This document shows positions 44,277-53,438 of a stretch of DNA of 64,000 bases, one piece after another (the first letter of the stretch is position 1; every line of letters starts with the position of its first letter). The position numbers were made by a program, and so were the translations under genes. Source of the DNA: Paraburkholderia aromaticivorans (lineage in GTDB: Bacteria > Pseudomonadota > Gammaproteobacteria > Burkholderiales > Burkholderiaceae); NCBI RefSeq assembly GCF_002278075.1, contig NZ_CP022990.1:1488001-1552000 (forward strand). The letters are read 5' to 3'. Under the pieces are notes generated by a model. That model made no database searches. It saw only the letters and a list, made by a program, of their open reading frames with translations, and had not been told where the DNA came from.

Positions 44277-44660
44277 ATGCCTTCGTCTGTGCGCAACTCG
44301 CTCGTCTGGATCTTCGACGCGTTCGAGCGCGATTCGACCTACCTCAGCAAGCGGATGTTCGGCAGCGACGCCGCTTATATCGACGGACTCTTATGTCTCG
44401 TCGCCGCCGATGGCGACGCGCCCTGGAACGGCCTGCTGGTGTGCACATCGCAGGAGCGCCATGCCGCGCTCATCGATGAAATGCCTGCTCTGCGGCCGCA
44501 TCCGGTGCTCGGCAAGTGGCTCTATGTGCCGCAGGACGATCCGGCGTTCGAGACCGTCGCGCAAAGGCTGACGACGCTCGTGCTCGCACGCGATCCGCGC
44601 GTGGGCGTCGAGCCGAAGCCGCGCAGGCGGAGCAAGACATCGACTCTGCCGAAGGCGTAG
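44277..44660 (+). CDS. Small protein with TfoX-like N-terminal pattern
   Basis: A 127-aa protein starting at ATG 44277 (a longer frame from 44205 adds a hydrophobic N-terminus). The segment KRMFGSDAAYIDGLLCLVAADGD followed by a strand resembles the TfoX/YjbR-type fold, which is seen in DNA-uptake regulators and small DNA-binding proteins. The C-terminus is basic. No function assigned; the resemblance is from memory. Confidence 0.6.
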   Translation: MPSSVRNSLVWIFDAFERDSTYLSKRMFGSDAAYIDGLLCLVAADGDAPWNGLLVCTSQERHAALIDEMPALRPHPVLGKWLYVPQDDPAFETVAQRLTTLVLARDPRVGVEPKPRRRSKTSTLPKA

Positions 44661-44890
44661 GACAGCGCGTCCAGCCGCTCGATACTGCCCGATCGACCTA
44701 GCCGACTCCCCATACGATATGCATACCGAAATAAATATCGGCCGAAGCGGGGGCGGGATGAGCGCCGTGATTCACCGGTAGCGAATTTCGACCCGGCGCG
44801 GCAAATCCAGCGCAAGGTTGGCGCGAACGTCACGCCAGCCGTACCGTGGCAGAATCAACGGCACCGCAGCATTTGATCCGGAGGTTTGTC

Positions 44891-46054
44891 ATGGGCAACA
44901 AGACGCGCGTCGAACGCCAGACCAGCGCAGCCGACGGGCCGGACGCCGCACCGAACATCCCCGGCCAGATCGTGCTGGTTTTCCAGGGGGGCGGCGCCCT
45001 CGGCGCCTACCAGGCGGGGGTGTATCAGGCACTTCATGACGGCAAAGTCGAACCTCACTGGGTCATCGGCACGTCGATCGGCGCGGTCAACGGCGCGATC
45101 ATCGCGGGCAATCCGCCCGAGAACCGCATGGCCCGGTTGACGCAGTTCTGGAACGGCGTGGCATGTCATGGCGTCGAGGCGGCAAACTGGTTGCCCGGAC
45201 TCGCGACCTGGCTGCGCGACTTCGCTACGGTCACTCAAGGTGTGCCGTCGTTTTTCACCCCGCAGTGGCAGAGCTGGGCGGGCATTCAGACCCGTGTTCG
45301 CCCCGATCGAGCGGCGTTCTATTCGACGGGACCACTGCGCGAAACATTGTCCTCGCTAATCGACTTCGACTATCTGAATCAGAAGACGACGCGGCTCACC
45401 GTCGGCACAGTCAATGTCCGCAGTGGCCGCATGCGGTACTTCACCAATCGCGACGCGCAACTGGACGTCGACCACGTGATGGCCTCCGCCGCTTTTCCAC
45501 CCGGCTTCCCGGCGGTGCGGCTGGAAGGCGAATCGTACTGGGACGGCGGCATCTATTCGAACACGCCGCTCGAAGCCGTGCTCGACGACCGGCCGCGACG
45601 CGACTCGGTGATTTTTTCGGTGCAGTTGTGGCCATCTAGCGGTCCCGAGCCCGAATCGATCCTGCAAGTCATGAGCCGGCAACGCGACATTCAGTATTCG
45701 AGCCGCGCGGAGAGCCATCTCGATCGGCAGAAGCAGATTCACCGCCTTCGTCACGTGATTCGTGAACTCGGCCAGCACCTGCCCAAAGAGAAACGCGACG
45801 CGCCGGAGGTGCGGGAACTGCTCGACTGGGGCTGCGGCACGACGATGCAAGTGCTGGAACTCGATGCACCGGCATTCGATAACGACGACCTGAACCGCGA
45901 CATCGATTTTTCGTCGGCGGGGATCAAGCGGCGCTGGCTCGCGGGCTATGAGGACACGGCCCGCCTGCTCAAGCGCGCGCCCTGGCGCGAAACCCTGGAC
46001 CCGATGGAAGGCATCTCGGTCTATCGCATGGCCTCGGCGGACAGCCGGGAATAA
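44891..46054 (+). CDS. Patatin-like phospholipase
   Basis: A 387-aa protein. The oxyanion loop FQGGGALGAYQAGV, the nucleophile motif GTSIG (S62) and the catalytic Asp in YWDGGIYSNTP form a complete patatin active site. A C-terminal extension of about 120 residues (DUF3734-like) follows. GGAGG precedes the ATG at 44891. No signal peptide, so probably cytoplasmic; it acts on lipids. Confidence 0.92.
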   Translation: MGNKTRVERQTSAADGPDAAPNIPGQIVLVFQGGGALGAYQAGVYQALHDGKVEPHWVIGTSIGAVNGAIIAGNPPENRMARLTQFWNGVACHGVEAANWLPGLATWLRDFATVTQGVPSFFTPQWQSWAGIQTRVRPDRAAFYSTGPLRETLSSLIDFDYLNQKTTRLTVGTVNVRSGRMRYFTNRDAQLDVDHVMASAAFPPGFPAVRLEGESYWDGGIYSNTPLEAVLDDRPRRDSVIFSVQLWPSSGPEPESILQVMSRQRDIQYSSRAESHLDRQKQIHRLRHVIRELGQHLPKEKRDAPEVRELLDWGCGTTMQVLELDAPAFDNDDLNRDIDFSSAGIKRRWLAGYEDTARLLKRAPWRETLDPMEGISVYRMASADSRE

Positions 46055-46261
46055 ACCGCATCAGCGCCGCAGGTCGCCGCGCGGCCGCGGCATCAGGATT
46101 GCCCGGGCGCCCGCCGCGCAATCCATTTGTACCTCGCACGCAAGACTGTTTGTCCATGGCGGGTGTTCGAAATCGGCGCCGATGCGCCTAGATTTCATAC
46201 CCATCGGAGCCGCTGGCCCGATCAGCATTTGATCCCAAGTTACCTATCTGGAGATTCAGCC

Positions 46262-46972
46262 ATGAGCAACTCACAAAAGGTCATCGTCGTTACGGGTGCA
46301 TCACAAGGCATTGGCGCCGAACTGGTCAACGCGTTTCGCAAGCTCGACTACCGGGTCGTCGCAACCGCGCGTTCGGTCAAGCCTTCGGACGATCCCAACC
46401 TCTTGACCGTGGCAGGCGATATCGCCGAGCGGGCCACCGCGCAACGCGTGATTTCCGAAGCCATTGCCCGTTTTGGCCGCATCGACACGCTCGTCAACAA
46501 TGCCGGCATTTTCGTCGCCAAGCCCTTCACCCAATACACGGCCGAAGACTACGCCGCCGTCACCGCCGTGAACCTCGCCGGCTTCTTCCATATCACGCAG
46601 CTCGCCATTGCCGAGATGGAAAAAAATGCGAGCGGTCACGTGGTCAGCATCACGACGAGCCTGACCGACCACGCCATCGACGGCGTGCCCTCGGTGCTGG
46701 CCTCGCTGACCAAGGGCGGCCTGAACTCGGCCACGAAGTCGCTTGCAATCGAATACGCAAAGAAGGGCATTCGCGCAAACGCCGTTTCGCCGGGCATCAT
46801 CAAGTCGCCGATGCATCCGCAAGAGACCCATGCCGCGCTCGGCGCGCTGCACCCGGTCGGACACATGGGTGAAATGAGCGATATCGTGGGCGCGGTGTTG
46901 TACCTGGATTCGGCGCCGTTCGTGACAGGTGAAATCCTGCACGTCGACGGCGGCCAGAGCGCAGGCCACTGA
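46262..46972 (+). CDS. SDR-family protein with Ala in place of catalytic Tyr
   Basis: A 236-aa Rossmann-fold protein. The cofactor motif GASQGIG (12-18) and NNAG (79-82) are intact and Lys is kept at K151 (SLTKGGLN), but the Tyr of YxxxK is Ala147. From memory, SVLASLTKGG versions are found in many proteobacteria. It forms a likely unit with the tautomerase 61 bp downstream. Confidence 0.9.
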   Translation: MSNSQKVIVVTGASQGIGAELVNAFRKLDYRVVATARSVKPSDDPNLLTVAGDIAERATAQRVISEAIARFGRIDTLVNNAGIFVAKPFTQYTAEDYAAVTAVNLAGFFHITQLAIAEMEKNASGHVVSITTSLTDHAIDGVPSVLASLTKGGLNSATKSLAIEYAKKGIRANAVSPGIIKSPMHPQETHAALGALHPVGHMGEMSDIVGAVLYLDSAPFVTGEILHVDGGQSAGH

Positions 46973-47033
46973 TCACGCCAGGGGCGTCGCCGGGCGGCGC
47001 CCTTCAAGTCAACCGAGGACAACGGAGCACGAC

Positions 47034-47270
47034 ATGCCTATCGTCACGATTCAGGTCACCCGCGAGGGTTCCAAACCCGGCAACGATGCCGTCACGGCCG
47101 ACGAAAAAGCCCAACTCATCGCAGGAGTCAGCCAGTTGCTGCTGGACGTGCTGCACAAGCCGCTCGCATCGACCTTCGTCGTCATCGAGGAAGTGGACAC
47201 CGGGAATTGGGGCTGGGGCGGCTTGCCGGTTCTAGCGTATCGCAAGCAGCTCGAGCAGAAGCCGGGTTGA
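47034..47270 (+). CDS. 4-oxalocrotonate tautomerase-like protein
   Basis: A 78-aa tautomerase with the catalytic N-terminal Pro (MPIVTIQVT) exposed after Met removal. Slightly longer than 62-aa 4-OT, with a C-terminal tail. Translated just after the SDR; together they may process a keto-enol intermediate. Confidence 0.88.
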   Translation: MPIVTIQVTREGSKPGNDAVTADEKAQLIAGVSQLLLDVLHKPLASTFVVIEEVDTGNWGWGGLPVLAYRKQLEQKPG

Positions 47271-47355
47271 GCGTCGGCGCGTGCATCGCGCAACCCTCTA
47301 GTCGTTTTCAGGCAGTTTCAATCGGCCCGTCGACCGCGGGCCGATCGCGGGCCGA

Positions 47356-48456
47356 TTACTGCGCGAACTGCCGCAACCGCTCGATGCTCTCCTTCAGTTC
47401 GCGCTCCAACTGGGCCACCAGTTCGGCGGCGGGCAACGACCTCGCCAGAGCGGCCGCCTGGCCGGCCCACTGCGCGCCGTAGCCGAACTCCCCTTGCGCT
47501 TTCGCCGCGGCGTGAAGCGCCTTGCCCGCATCGTAGGCGATGGGGTACGCGGGCGGCTTCGGTGAGCGCGCGTCGGCGCCGAGCGCAGTAAAGCTGTTCA
47601 CCATGCTCCTCGCCATCCGCCCGGAAATCGCCGCCGTGAAAGTGGTGCGGCGAGCCGCCTCTCCCAGCATCGCGCGACGATAGCCCTCGTCGATCGCGCT
47701 TTCCGGACACGCAACGAAGGCCGTGCCGAGCTGCGCGGCTTGAGCGCCGAGCGCGAGCGCCGCAGCGATACCGGCACCGTCCATGATGCCGCCGGAAGCG
47801 ATCACCGGCAGCCGGCATCGACTGGCCAGCAAACGGGTGAGCGCGAATGTGCCGAGCCCGTCGTCAAACGCGGCGGGATCGAAGACACCGCGATGCCCGC
47901 CGGCCTCGATGCCCTGCGCCACGATCGCATCGACGCCCGCCGCCTCGACCTGCACCGCCTCTTCCAGCCGGGTCGCGCTGGCAAGCAGCCTGATGCCCGC
48001 CTTCTTCAATTCGGCGATGACATCGGCGCAAGGCAAGCCGAAGTGAAAACTGACGATCGCCGGTTTCTCCTCGAGAAAAACCGCCAGCATGGCCGGGTCC
48101 GCGAGAAAGCTCGTGTAGATCTCCGAGAGCTTTGCCGGCGGCATCGCGCCATACTTTTCGAAATGCGGCGCGAGCCAGTTCAACCATTGCTGCTCGAGCG
48201 CCGCGTCCGCTTGCGCCGGCTGATGGCAGAAGACGTTGATATTGAACGGCCTGGCCGTCAATGCGCGGGTCTCCCGGATCACCTTGCGCGCGCCTTCAGC
48301 GTTCATCGCTCCCACGCCCAGCGAACCGAGGCCGCCCGCGTTGGAAACAGCCGCGGCCATCGCCGGCGTGCTGACGCCGGCCATCGGCGCCTGAATGATC
48401 GGCTTGTCGATGCCCAGCAGGTGCAGCAAGGCACGGTGGTCTGTCTGGTCGGTCAT
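47356..48456 (-). CDS. Nitronate monooxygenase
   Basis: A 366-aa FMN-dependent TIM-barrel enzyme (NMO/2-nitropropane dioxygenase family). [10 protein letters not shown] at the N-terminus, the GIEAGGHRG motif with the catalytic His, and [13 protein letters not shown] for phosphate binding are visible. It oxidises alkyl nitronates such as propionate 3-nitronate. It is divergent from a LysR gene (164 bp). Confidence 0.94.
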   Translation of the reverse strand: MTDQTDHRALLHLLGIDKPIIQAPMAGVSTPAMAAAVSNAGGLGSLGVGAMNAEGARKVIRETRALTARPFNINVFCHQPAQADAALEQQWLNWLAPHFEKYGAMPPAKLSEIYTSFLADPAMLAVFLEEKPAIVSFHFGLPCADVIAELKKAGIRLLASATRLEEAVQVEAAGVDAIVAQGIEAGGHRGVFDPAAFDDGLGTFALTRLLASRCRLPVIASGGIMDGAGIAAALALGAQAAQLGTAFVACPESAIDEGYRRAMLGEAARRTTFTAAISGRMARSMVNSFTALGADARSPKPPAYPIAYDAGKALHAAAKAQGEFGYGAQWAGQAAALARSLPAAELVAQLERELKESIERLRQFAQ

Positions 48457-48620
48457 GTCGCTTCCTCATCGAGTCTCACTACAATATAGTCCTGATAATC
48501 CATATGAACCTTCGTTCCGCACCGAACGCGAGCGCACCGCCGCTACGTTCAGGTTGCGGTCGTTCCGGGCGGCCTTCTGCCAGGACAAGAAAGCACGATC
48601 AGGCAAGTTGCCGAGAGACC

Positions 48621-49532
48621 ATGCAGCGTCAATTTGAAGACGTCCTTCTGGGCAGTATCGAACTGTTCTGTCTCGCGGCCGAACTGGAGAGTTTCACCGA
48701 GGCCGCAAACGCCGCGAGCGTCACACCGGCCGCCGTCAGTCGCACGGTCGCGCGTCTGGAGGAACGCCTCGGCGTGCGATTGTTCGTGCGGACCACCCGG
48801 CAGATCCGCCTGACGGATGCGGGACGACGCTATTTCGAACAATGCCGGCAGGCGCTCGCGCAACTTGCCGAAGCCGAACGCGAAGCGACCGGGCAGCAGA
48901 CGGCGCCCATCGGCGTGCTGCGAATCAGCATGCCGACGCCGTATGGCCACTACCGCGTGCTTCCGTTGCTGGCCGAGTTTCGTCAGCGCTATCCGGGCGT
49001 CACGGTCGAAACGCACCTGAGCAACCGCAACATCGACTTTGGCGAAGAAGGCTTCGACCTGGCCATTCGCGGCAGCGCGCCGGGCGACTCCGGACTGATC
49101 GCGCGCAAGATCGAGGACGCGGAACTGGTCGTCGTTGCTTCGCCGGCCTATCTCCGAGGCACCGCCAGACTGAAAACGCCCGACGATCTGATTCACCACG
49201 ACTGCATCCAGTTCGCGTTGCCGAGCACCGGCCGCAACATTCCGTGGCTGTTCAAGCATGAGGACCAGGTGGTCGAGACGATGACGCGCGGCGCCTACAC
49301 GTCCTCAGGCGACGTGCTTGCCGGCGCCACGCTCGCGCGCCACGGGGCGGGCGTTTTTCAAACCTATCGTTTTATCGTCGAAAAGGACCTTGCCGAGGGC
49401 TCGCTCAAGGAGTTGCTCGTTGCCTATGGCGGTTGTTCGCGGCCGTTCGTTCTGCTCTATCCGCATGCACGACATCTGTCGTCACGCGTGCGCAGTTTCG
49501 TCGACTTCCTGATGGAAAGGCTGGGGTCCTAG
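48621..49532 (+). CDS. LysR-type regulator divergent from nitronate monooxygenase
   Basis: A 303-aa LysR protein with the helix-turn-helix SFTEAANAASVTPAAVSRTVARLEERLG and a full effector domain. It starts at ATG 48621 (GAGAGA upstream). Its position suggests control of the nitronate monooxygenase gene. Confidence 0.9.
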   Translation: MQRQFEDVLLGSIELFCLAAELESFTEAANAASVTPAAVSRTVARLEERLGVRLFVRTTRQIRLTDAGRRYFEQCRQALAQLAEAEREATGQQTAPIGVLRISMPTPYGHYRVLPLLAEFRQRYPGVTVETHLSNRNIDFGEEGFDLAIRGSAPGDSGLIARKIEDAELVVVASPAYLRGTARLKTPDDLIHHDCIQFALPSTGRNIPWLFKHEDQVVETMTRGAYTSSGDVLAGATLARHGAGVFQTYRFIVEKDLAEGSLKELLVAYGGCSRPFVLLYPHARHLSSRVRSFVDFLMERLGS

Positions 49533-49693
49533 GCGCGCACAGGCTCGCTCGGTAGGGGCGAAGCCGATCAACATGGCCGCGCCGCGTTCGGCGGCGGCGC
49601 CGAGCTCCGGCCGGTCGAAGCTGGATTCGATTCCCGACACACGCGCTTGCGGGTCACTGACCCAGACCTCGTGGTTTCTCGCTATCAAAATTC

Positions 49694-49771
49694 GCATGCG
49701 ATTAAATCGTATGCGCTTGACAAGGCAGAACTTCTCGACCATTATTCGACGCATGCGATTACATCGCATGC
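49694..49771 (+). promoter_or_regulatory. ohr promoter with two OhrR operators
   Basis: Two palindromes, GCATGCGAT-TAA-ATCGTATGC (49694-49714, one mismatch) and GCATGCGAT-TAC-ATCGCATGC (49751-49771, perfect), flank a promoter with -35 TTGACA (49717-49722) and -10 CATTAT (49740-49745), spacing 17. The second operator covers the expected start site. The same motif occurs upstream of ohrR. Confidence 0.8.
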
Positions 49772-49815
49772 GACTTAAAGCGGTTCGACACTCTCTGCTA
49801 CCCAAGGAATCCATC

Positions 49816-50241
49816 ATGACCCAGATCGAAACTGTCCTCTCCACCGGCAAAACCCATACGAAAGTCAATGGCCGTGGCGGCCACGTCGACCTCCAGCTCT
49901 CGTCGTCCGCCGGCCCTGCCGACGACCTCGCGTTCACCGCCGTCCTGGCACATCCGACTGCGGAGCAGTTGTTCGCGGGCGCATGGTCGTCCTGCTACAT
50001 CCTGGCGATCGGCCTCGTGGCGCAGGAAAAAAAGGTGAAGCTTCCGGCCGATCTCGCCGTCGATGTCGAGGTGGATCTGGGCATGACCGGCAGCGCCTAC
50101 TTCCTGCAGGCCCGCTTCAACGTCAGCGTGCCGGGCGTGGCGCGCGAGCTCGCCGAAGCCATCGCGCACGAAGCGCATGAAGTCTGCCCGTATTCGAAAG
50201 CCACGCGGGGCAACATCGACGTCGTCGTCAACGTGGCTTGA
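49816..50241 (+). CDS. ohr: Organic hydroperoxide resistance protein Ohr
   Basis: A 141-aa OsmC/Ohr-family peroxidase. The two redox cysteines are C60 (WSSCYILAI) and C124 (HEVCPYSKAT), and the conserved Arg of NGRGGHV is present. It reduces organic hydroperoxides with lipoylated partners. Repressed by OhrR through the operators just upstream. Confidence 0.96.
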   Translation: MTQIETVLSTGKTHTKVNGRGGHVDLQLSSSAGPADDLAFTAVLAHPTAEQLFAGAWSSCYILAIGLVAQEKKVKLPADLAVDVEVDLGMTGSAYFLQARFNVSVPGVARELAEAIAHEAHEVCPYSKATRGNIDVVVNVA

Positions 50242-50326
50242 TCCTGGTCGTCCACTCAATCGCATTCGGGGCGCGATCCGGCAAGGCGCGCGCCTCTCAC
50301 CGTCCCTCTTTTAGCGGAGTTTCATC

Positions 50327-50599
50327 ATGAAATCCATACTCGTTGCCGCGCTGCTCGCCGCGCTGTCTGCTTCCGCCGCCGCACCCGCGTTCGCCAGCGG
50401 CTATGGTCCGGCACCCTTCTATCGACCATCGGCCGGTGCACCGGCTTCGCAACGCGGGCAAAGCGCGCAAACCGTCGCGGCGGCCGCCGATGAAGCCGCC
50501 GGCCCGCAAGCGGCCTATGGCGGCGTGGTTTCCGGTCATTCCGAATCAGGCGCCCGGGTCGCGGTTGCACCGCACGACGGCCTCTACGCGCGTCATTGA
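50327..50599 (+). CDS. Small exported protein
   Basis: A 90-aa protein with a signal peptide (AFA cleavage about residue 23). The mature 67 residues are Ala/Gly-rich and polar, without Cys. GCGGAG precedes the ATG. Similar short exported proteins are common in Burkholderia; the role is unknown. It sits between ohr and msrA, so it may belong to the peroxide response. Confidence 0.8.
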   Translation: MKSILVAALLAALSASAAAPAFASGYGPAPFYRPSAGAPASQRGQSAQTVAAAADEAAGPQAAYGGVVSGHSESGARVAVAPHDGLYARH

Positions 50600-50777
50600 A
50601 ACGCGCCGCCGGCCGCGGCACGGGCCCGGCCGGCGCGCGATGACAATGTCGGTACGATGGGCTTTACCCGCCAGCCGGCCGGCCGCGCCGATCTCTGGCA
50701 TGCTTGTGGCATCGCATCCGCAACGGCGAACCAACCCACCGGCGAGTGGCGCGGCGCCACTGACGAAAAGGATTGAA

Positions 50778-51284
50778 ATGACGACGCAAACCGAAACCGC
50801 CATTCTGGCCGGCGGCTGCTTCTGGGGCATGCAAGACCTGCTGCGACGCTACCCAGGCGTGCTGTCCACGCGCGTGGGCTACACCGGCGGCGACGTGCCG
50901 AATGCCACGTACCGCAACCACGGCACGCACGCGGAAGCGCTCGAGGTCGTGTTCGACCCCAACCAGATCAGCTATCGCCAGATCCTGGAGTTTTTCTTCC
51001 AGATTCACGATCCGACGACGAAGAACCGCCAGGGCAACGACGTTGGAATGAGCTACCGCTCGGCCATCTTCTATCTGGACGACGAGCAGAAGCGCGTGGC
51101 CGCGAACACCATCGCCGACGTCGACGCATCGGATCTGTGGCCCGGCAAGGTCGTCACCGAGGTGGTGCCCGCGGGCCCGTTCTGGGAAGCCGAACCGGAA
51201 CATCAGGACTATCTGGAGCGTATTCCCAACGGATACACGTGCCACTTCGTCCGGCCGGACTGGAAGCTGCCCCAGCGCGGCTGA
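50778..51284 (+). CDS. msrA: Peptide-methionine (S)-S-oxide reductase
   Basis: A 168-aa MsrA with the active-site motif GGCFWG (C14). It repairs oxidised methionine, which fits its position next to ohr. The start is ATG 50778 (AAGGATTGAA upstream). A strong terminator follows. Confidence 0.95.
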   Translation: MTTQTETAILAGGCFWGMQDLLRRYPGVLSTRVGYTGGDVPNATYRNHGTHAEALEVVFDPNQISYRQILEFFFQIHDPTTKNRQGNDVGMSYRSAIFYLDDEQKRVAANTIADVDASDLWPGKVVTEVVPAGPFWEAEPEHQDYLERIPNGYTCHFVRPDWKLPQRG

Positions 51285-51332
51285 AGATGCAATCACGCGC
51301 CCACGGTCGACACCGCCGTCGCGCAAAAAACA

Positions 51333-51366
51333 GAAGCCCACAGACGAGGTCTGTGGGCTTCTTTTA
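51333..51366. terminator. Bidirectional rho-independent terminator
   Basis: A perfect 12-bp stem (51333-51344 with 51350-51361, 5-nt loop) has TTTTA after it on the plus strand and a run of As before it, so it can end msrA transcripts and ohrR transcripts from the opposite strand. Confidence 0.9.
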
Positions 51367-51420
51367 TTGGCAAAGCGCCTGACGCGGAGACGGCTTGCGC
51401 GACCGTCCCCAGCGCGCCGC

Positions 51421-51888
51421 TCACTCCCCGTTCTGCACCGCTTTGACGAGATTGTTGCGCAGCGTCACGATCGCCTTCTGCACTTTCGCGAACTCGTCCG
51501 GCGCAAGGCCGGTCGCTTCGAGGAGGTTCATGCTCAGGCCTTTTTCACGCAAGCGCCGACCGTTTTTTGTCAGGCCGACCAGTACCTGGCGCTCGTCGTT
51601 GGGGTCGCGCTGCCTTTCCACATAACCCGCCGCCTCCAGCTTCTTCAGGATCGGCGTGAGCGTGTTGGATTCGAGGAAGAGCTTCTCGCCCAGACTGCTG
51701 ACGGTCTGGTTGTCTTCCTCCCACAGCGCAATGATGGTGATGTACTGCGTATAGGTCAGGCCGAGTTCTTCGAGAATCGGCTTGTATGCCTTGCCGAACG
51801 CGAGGTTCGCGGAATAGACCGCGAAGCATAGGAAGTCGGACAGTTTCACATTCGCGGCGGCTGACTGGTCGGTCGATTTCATCTGCAT
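51421..51888 (-). CDS. ohrR: MarR-family organic-peroxide sensor OhrR
   Basis: A 155-aa MarR regulator. The reactive Cys C21 lies in the OhrR motif LCFAVYSAN, and LGLTYTQYITIIALWEE matches the family. Peroxide oxidation of this Cys releases it from DNA. An internal start at 51882 is possible. Its own promoter carries a palindrome identical in core to the ohr operators, so it should be autorepressed. Confidence 0.94.
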   Translation of the reverse strand: MQMKSTDQSAAANVKLSDFLCFAVYSANLAFGKAYKPILEELGLTYTQYITIIALWEEDNQTVSSLGEKLFLESNTLTPILKKLEAAGYVERQRDPNDERQVLVGLTKNGRRLREKGLSMNLLEATGLAPDEFAKVQKAIVTLRNNLVKAVQNGE

Positions 51889-51923
51889 CCTCGTGGCGCA
51901 TAGGCCGAAGCCTCGTGGATGCC

Positions 51924-51954
51924 ATTATATATCGCATGCGATTACATCGCAATC
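51924..51954 (-). promoter_or_regulatory. ohrR promoter and OhrR operator
   Basis: On the minus strand the -10 is TATAAT (51924-51929) and the -35 TTGCGA (51947-51952), spacing 17. The operator GCATGCGATTACATCGCAATC (51934-51954) covers the spacer and -35. Confidence 0.75.
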
Positions 51955-52086
51955 GCTGCAAATCCGGGGGCGGCACTTCCGCGGATCCGGTCAGTCCCAT
52001 TTGTTCAGGCAGGCCTGGCAGGCGCGGCGGCGCCTTGAGCATGCCGCCGCCGTGTCCCCGGCACCAAAGCTCGAAGCGCTACGACC

Positions 52087-53259
52087 TCAGGCGGCCGCGC
52101 CGACCTGCGCCCGCTGCGTGCCGAGCGCCTGCACAACCGCTTGCACCACCCGCTCGACGCCCGGCCAGTTTCGCGCGTGCTCGCCCGCCACATACTGCTC
52201 GGGCGACACGCTGCGATACGGCGGCGGATAACCCCAGATGGCATCGTGCCGGTCGGGCCTCGTCACGCTGCCACCGAGCACGGCGACGGTCGGACGGCGA
52301 AACGCGGCCGCGACGTGCAACAGCATGGACGAGTTCGTCAGCACCACGCCGGCCTCTTCGGTGAGGGCGAACATGATGCGCATCGGCACCTGGCCGGCGA
52401 GCGAGCGCACCGGCACGCGCGGCCCCGCCGCGGCGATCGCCTCGGCGGCGCGCGTTCGATCCGCTTCGCTGCCGACGATCACGATATCGCACGCGTCACC
52501 GTTTCTTTCGAGCGTCTGCGCGATCTGGGCGAGTGCCGCGCCGACCTGACGGGCGTCCCATGCCTTGGTCGGCACCCCGGCCCCGACACCGACAATCAGC
52601 CGCACGGTGCGCCGCCCCGGCACGTTGCCCGCATTCCAGAGTTGCGCGGCCGTGGCACGCTCGTCGTCGGTCAGAAACAGCTGCGGGCGCGCTTCCGGCA
52701 GCACCGTCGCGCCCAGCAGCTCGCCCTGTGCGAGCGCGGCGCGTCCGCATTGCCGGGCGGCGAACTCGATATACGACTGACACCCGCTCCAGCCGCCGCG
52801 ATAACCACGCACGCCGATGCGATAACGCACACCCGTGCGCATCATCAGCAGCGCGCCCATGTAGCTGCCGAGCACGTCGATACCGACATCGAAGCCGTCG
52901 TGCGCGCGCAGCGCCGCGACCTGTGGGGACTTCCACAGAAAACGCAACACGTTGCCGTGCGAGCGGTCCTCGACCAGCTTGTTATTCCAGGGCGCGTCGA
53001 TCTCCACGATCTCGTCGACGAACGGATTGTTCTCGAGAATCGGACGCCCCCAACTGCCCACGCCCGCGATCAGGCGTGTGGTCGGAAAGCGTGCGCGCAG
53101 CGCTTCGAAAAGGGGTGTAGTGGTAAGCAGTTCGCCGAAATCGTTCGGGCGCAGCACGAGAATCTCGCGCGGCGTGTCGCGATGCGGGTCGAACCGTGGA
53201 CGGTGGAACCGGCCGAACATCCAGACCGGCGCTTCGATCAGCAGGCTTTTCCAACCCAT
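52087..53259 (-). CDS. Glycosyltransferase family 9 (heptosyltransferase-like)
   Basis: A 390-aa cytoplasmic protein with the GT9 layout: ILVLRPNDFGELLTTTPLFEALRARFP in the N-terminal Rossmann domain and a C-terminal donor domain with TNSSMLLHVAAAF and VAVLGGSVTRPDRHD. Members add heptose to LPS inner core. The start at 53259 has GGGAGA upstream (ATG 53271 is the alternative). A true LPS role is likely but not shown by neighbours. Confidence 0.88.
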   Translation of the reverse strand: MGWKSLLIEAPVWMFGRFHRPRFDPHRDTPREILVLRPNDFGELLTTTPLFEALRARFPTTRLIAGVGSWGRPILENNPFVDEIVEIDAPWNNKLVEDRSHGNVLRFLWKSPQVAALRAHDGFDVGIDVLGSYMGALLMMRTGVRYRIGVRGYRGGWSGCQSYIEFAARQCGRAALAQGELLGATVLPEARPQLFLTDDERATAAQLWNAGNVPGRRTVRLIVGVGAGVPTKAWDARQVGAALAQIAQTLERNGDACDIVIVGSEADRTRAAEAIAAAGPRVPVRSLAGQVPMRIMFALTEEAGVVLTNSSMLLHVAAAFRRPTVAVLGGSVTRPDRHDAIWGYPPPYRSVSPEQYVAGEHARNWPGVERVVQAVVQALGTQRAQVGAAA

Positions 53260-53438
53260 TGCGTCTCCCATGCGGCAGAGGGTGATCGCCGTCGCCGCGC
53301 AACGAGCGCGGCGGCTGGCGGCCCGGGCGCGCATGGCGGTGCGCCGCAGGCGCCGCCCGGATATCGCTCCGATTGTGCATGCTTGCCGCCCCGCGCTCTG
53401 TGCCCGCCCGTACAGAGCCGCGGAGTGAAACCTCCCTG

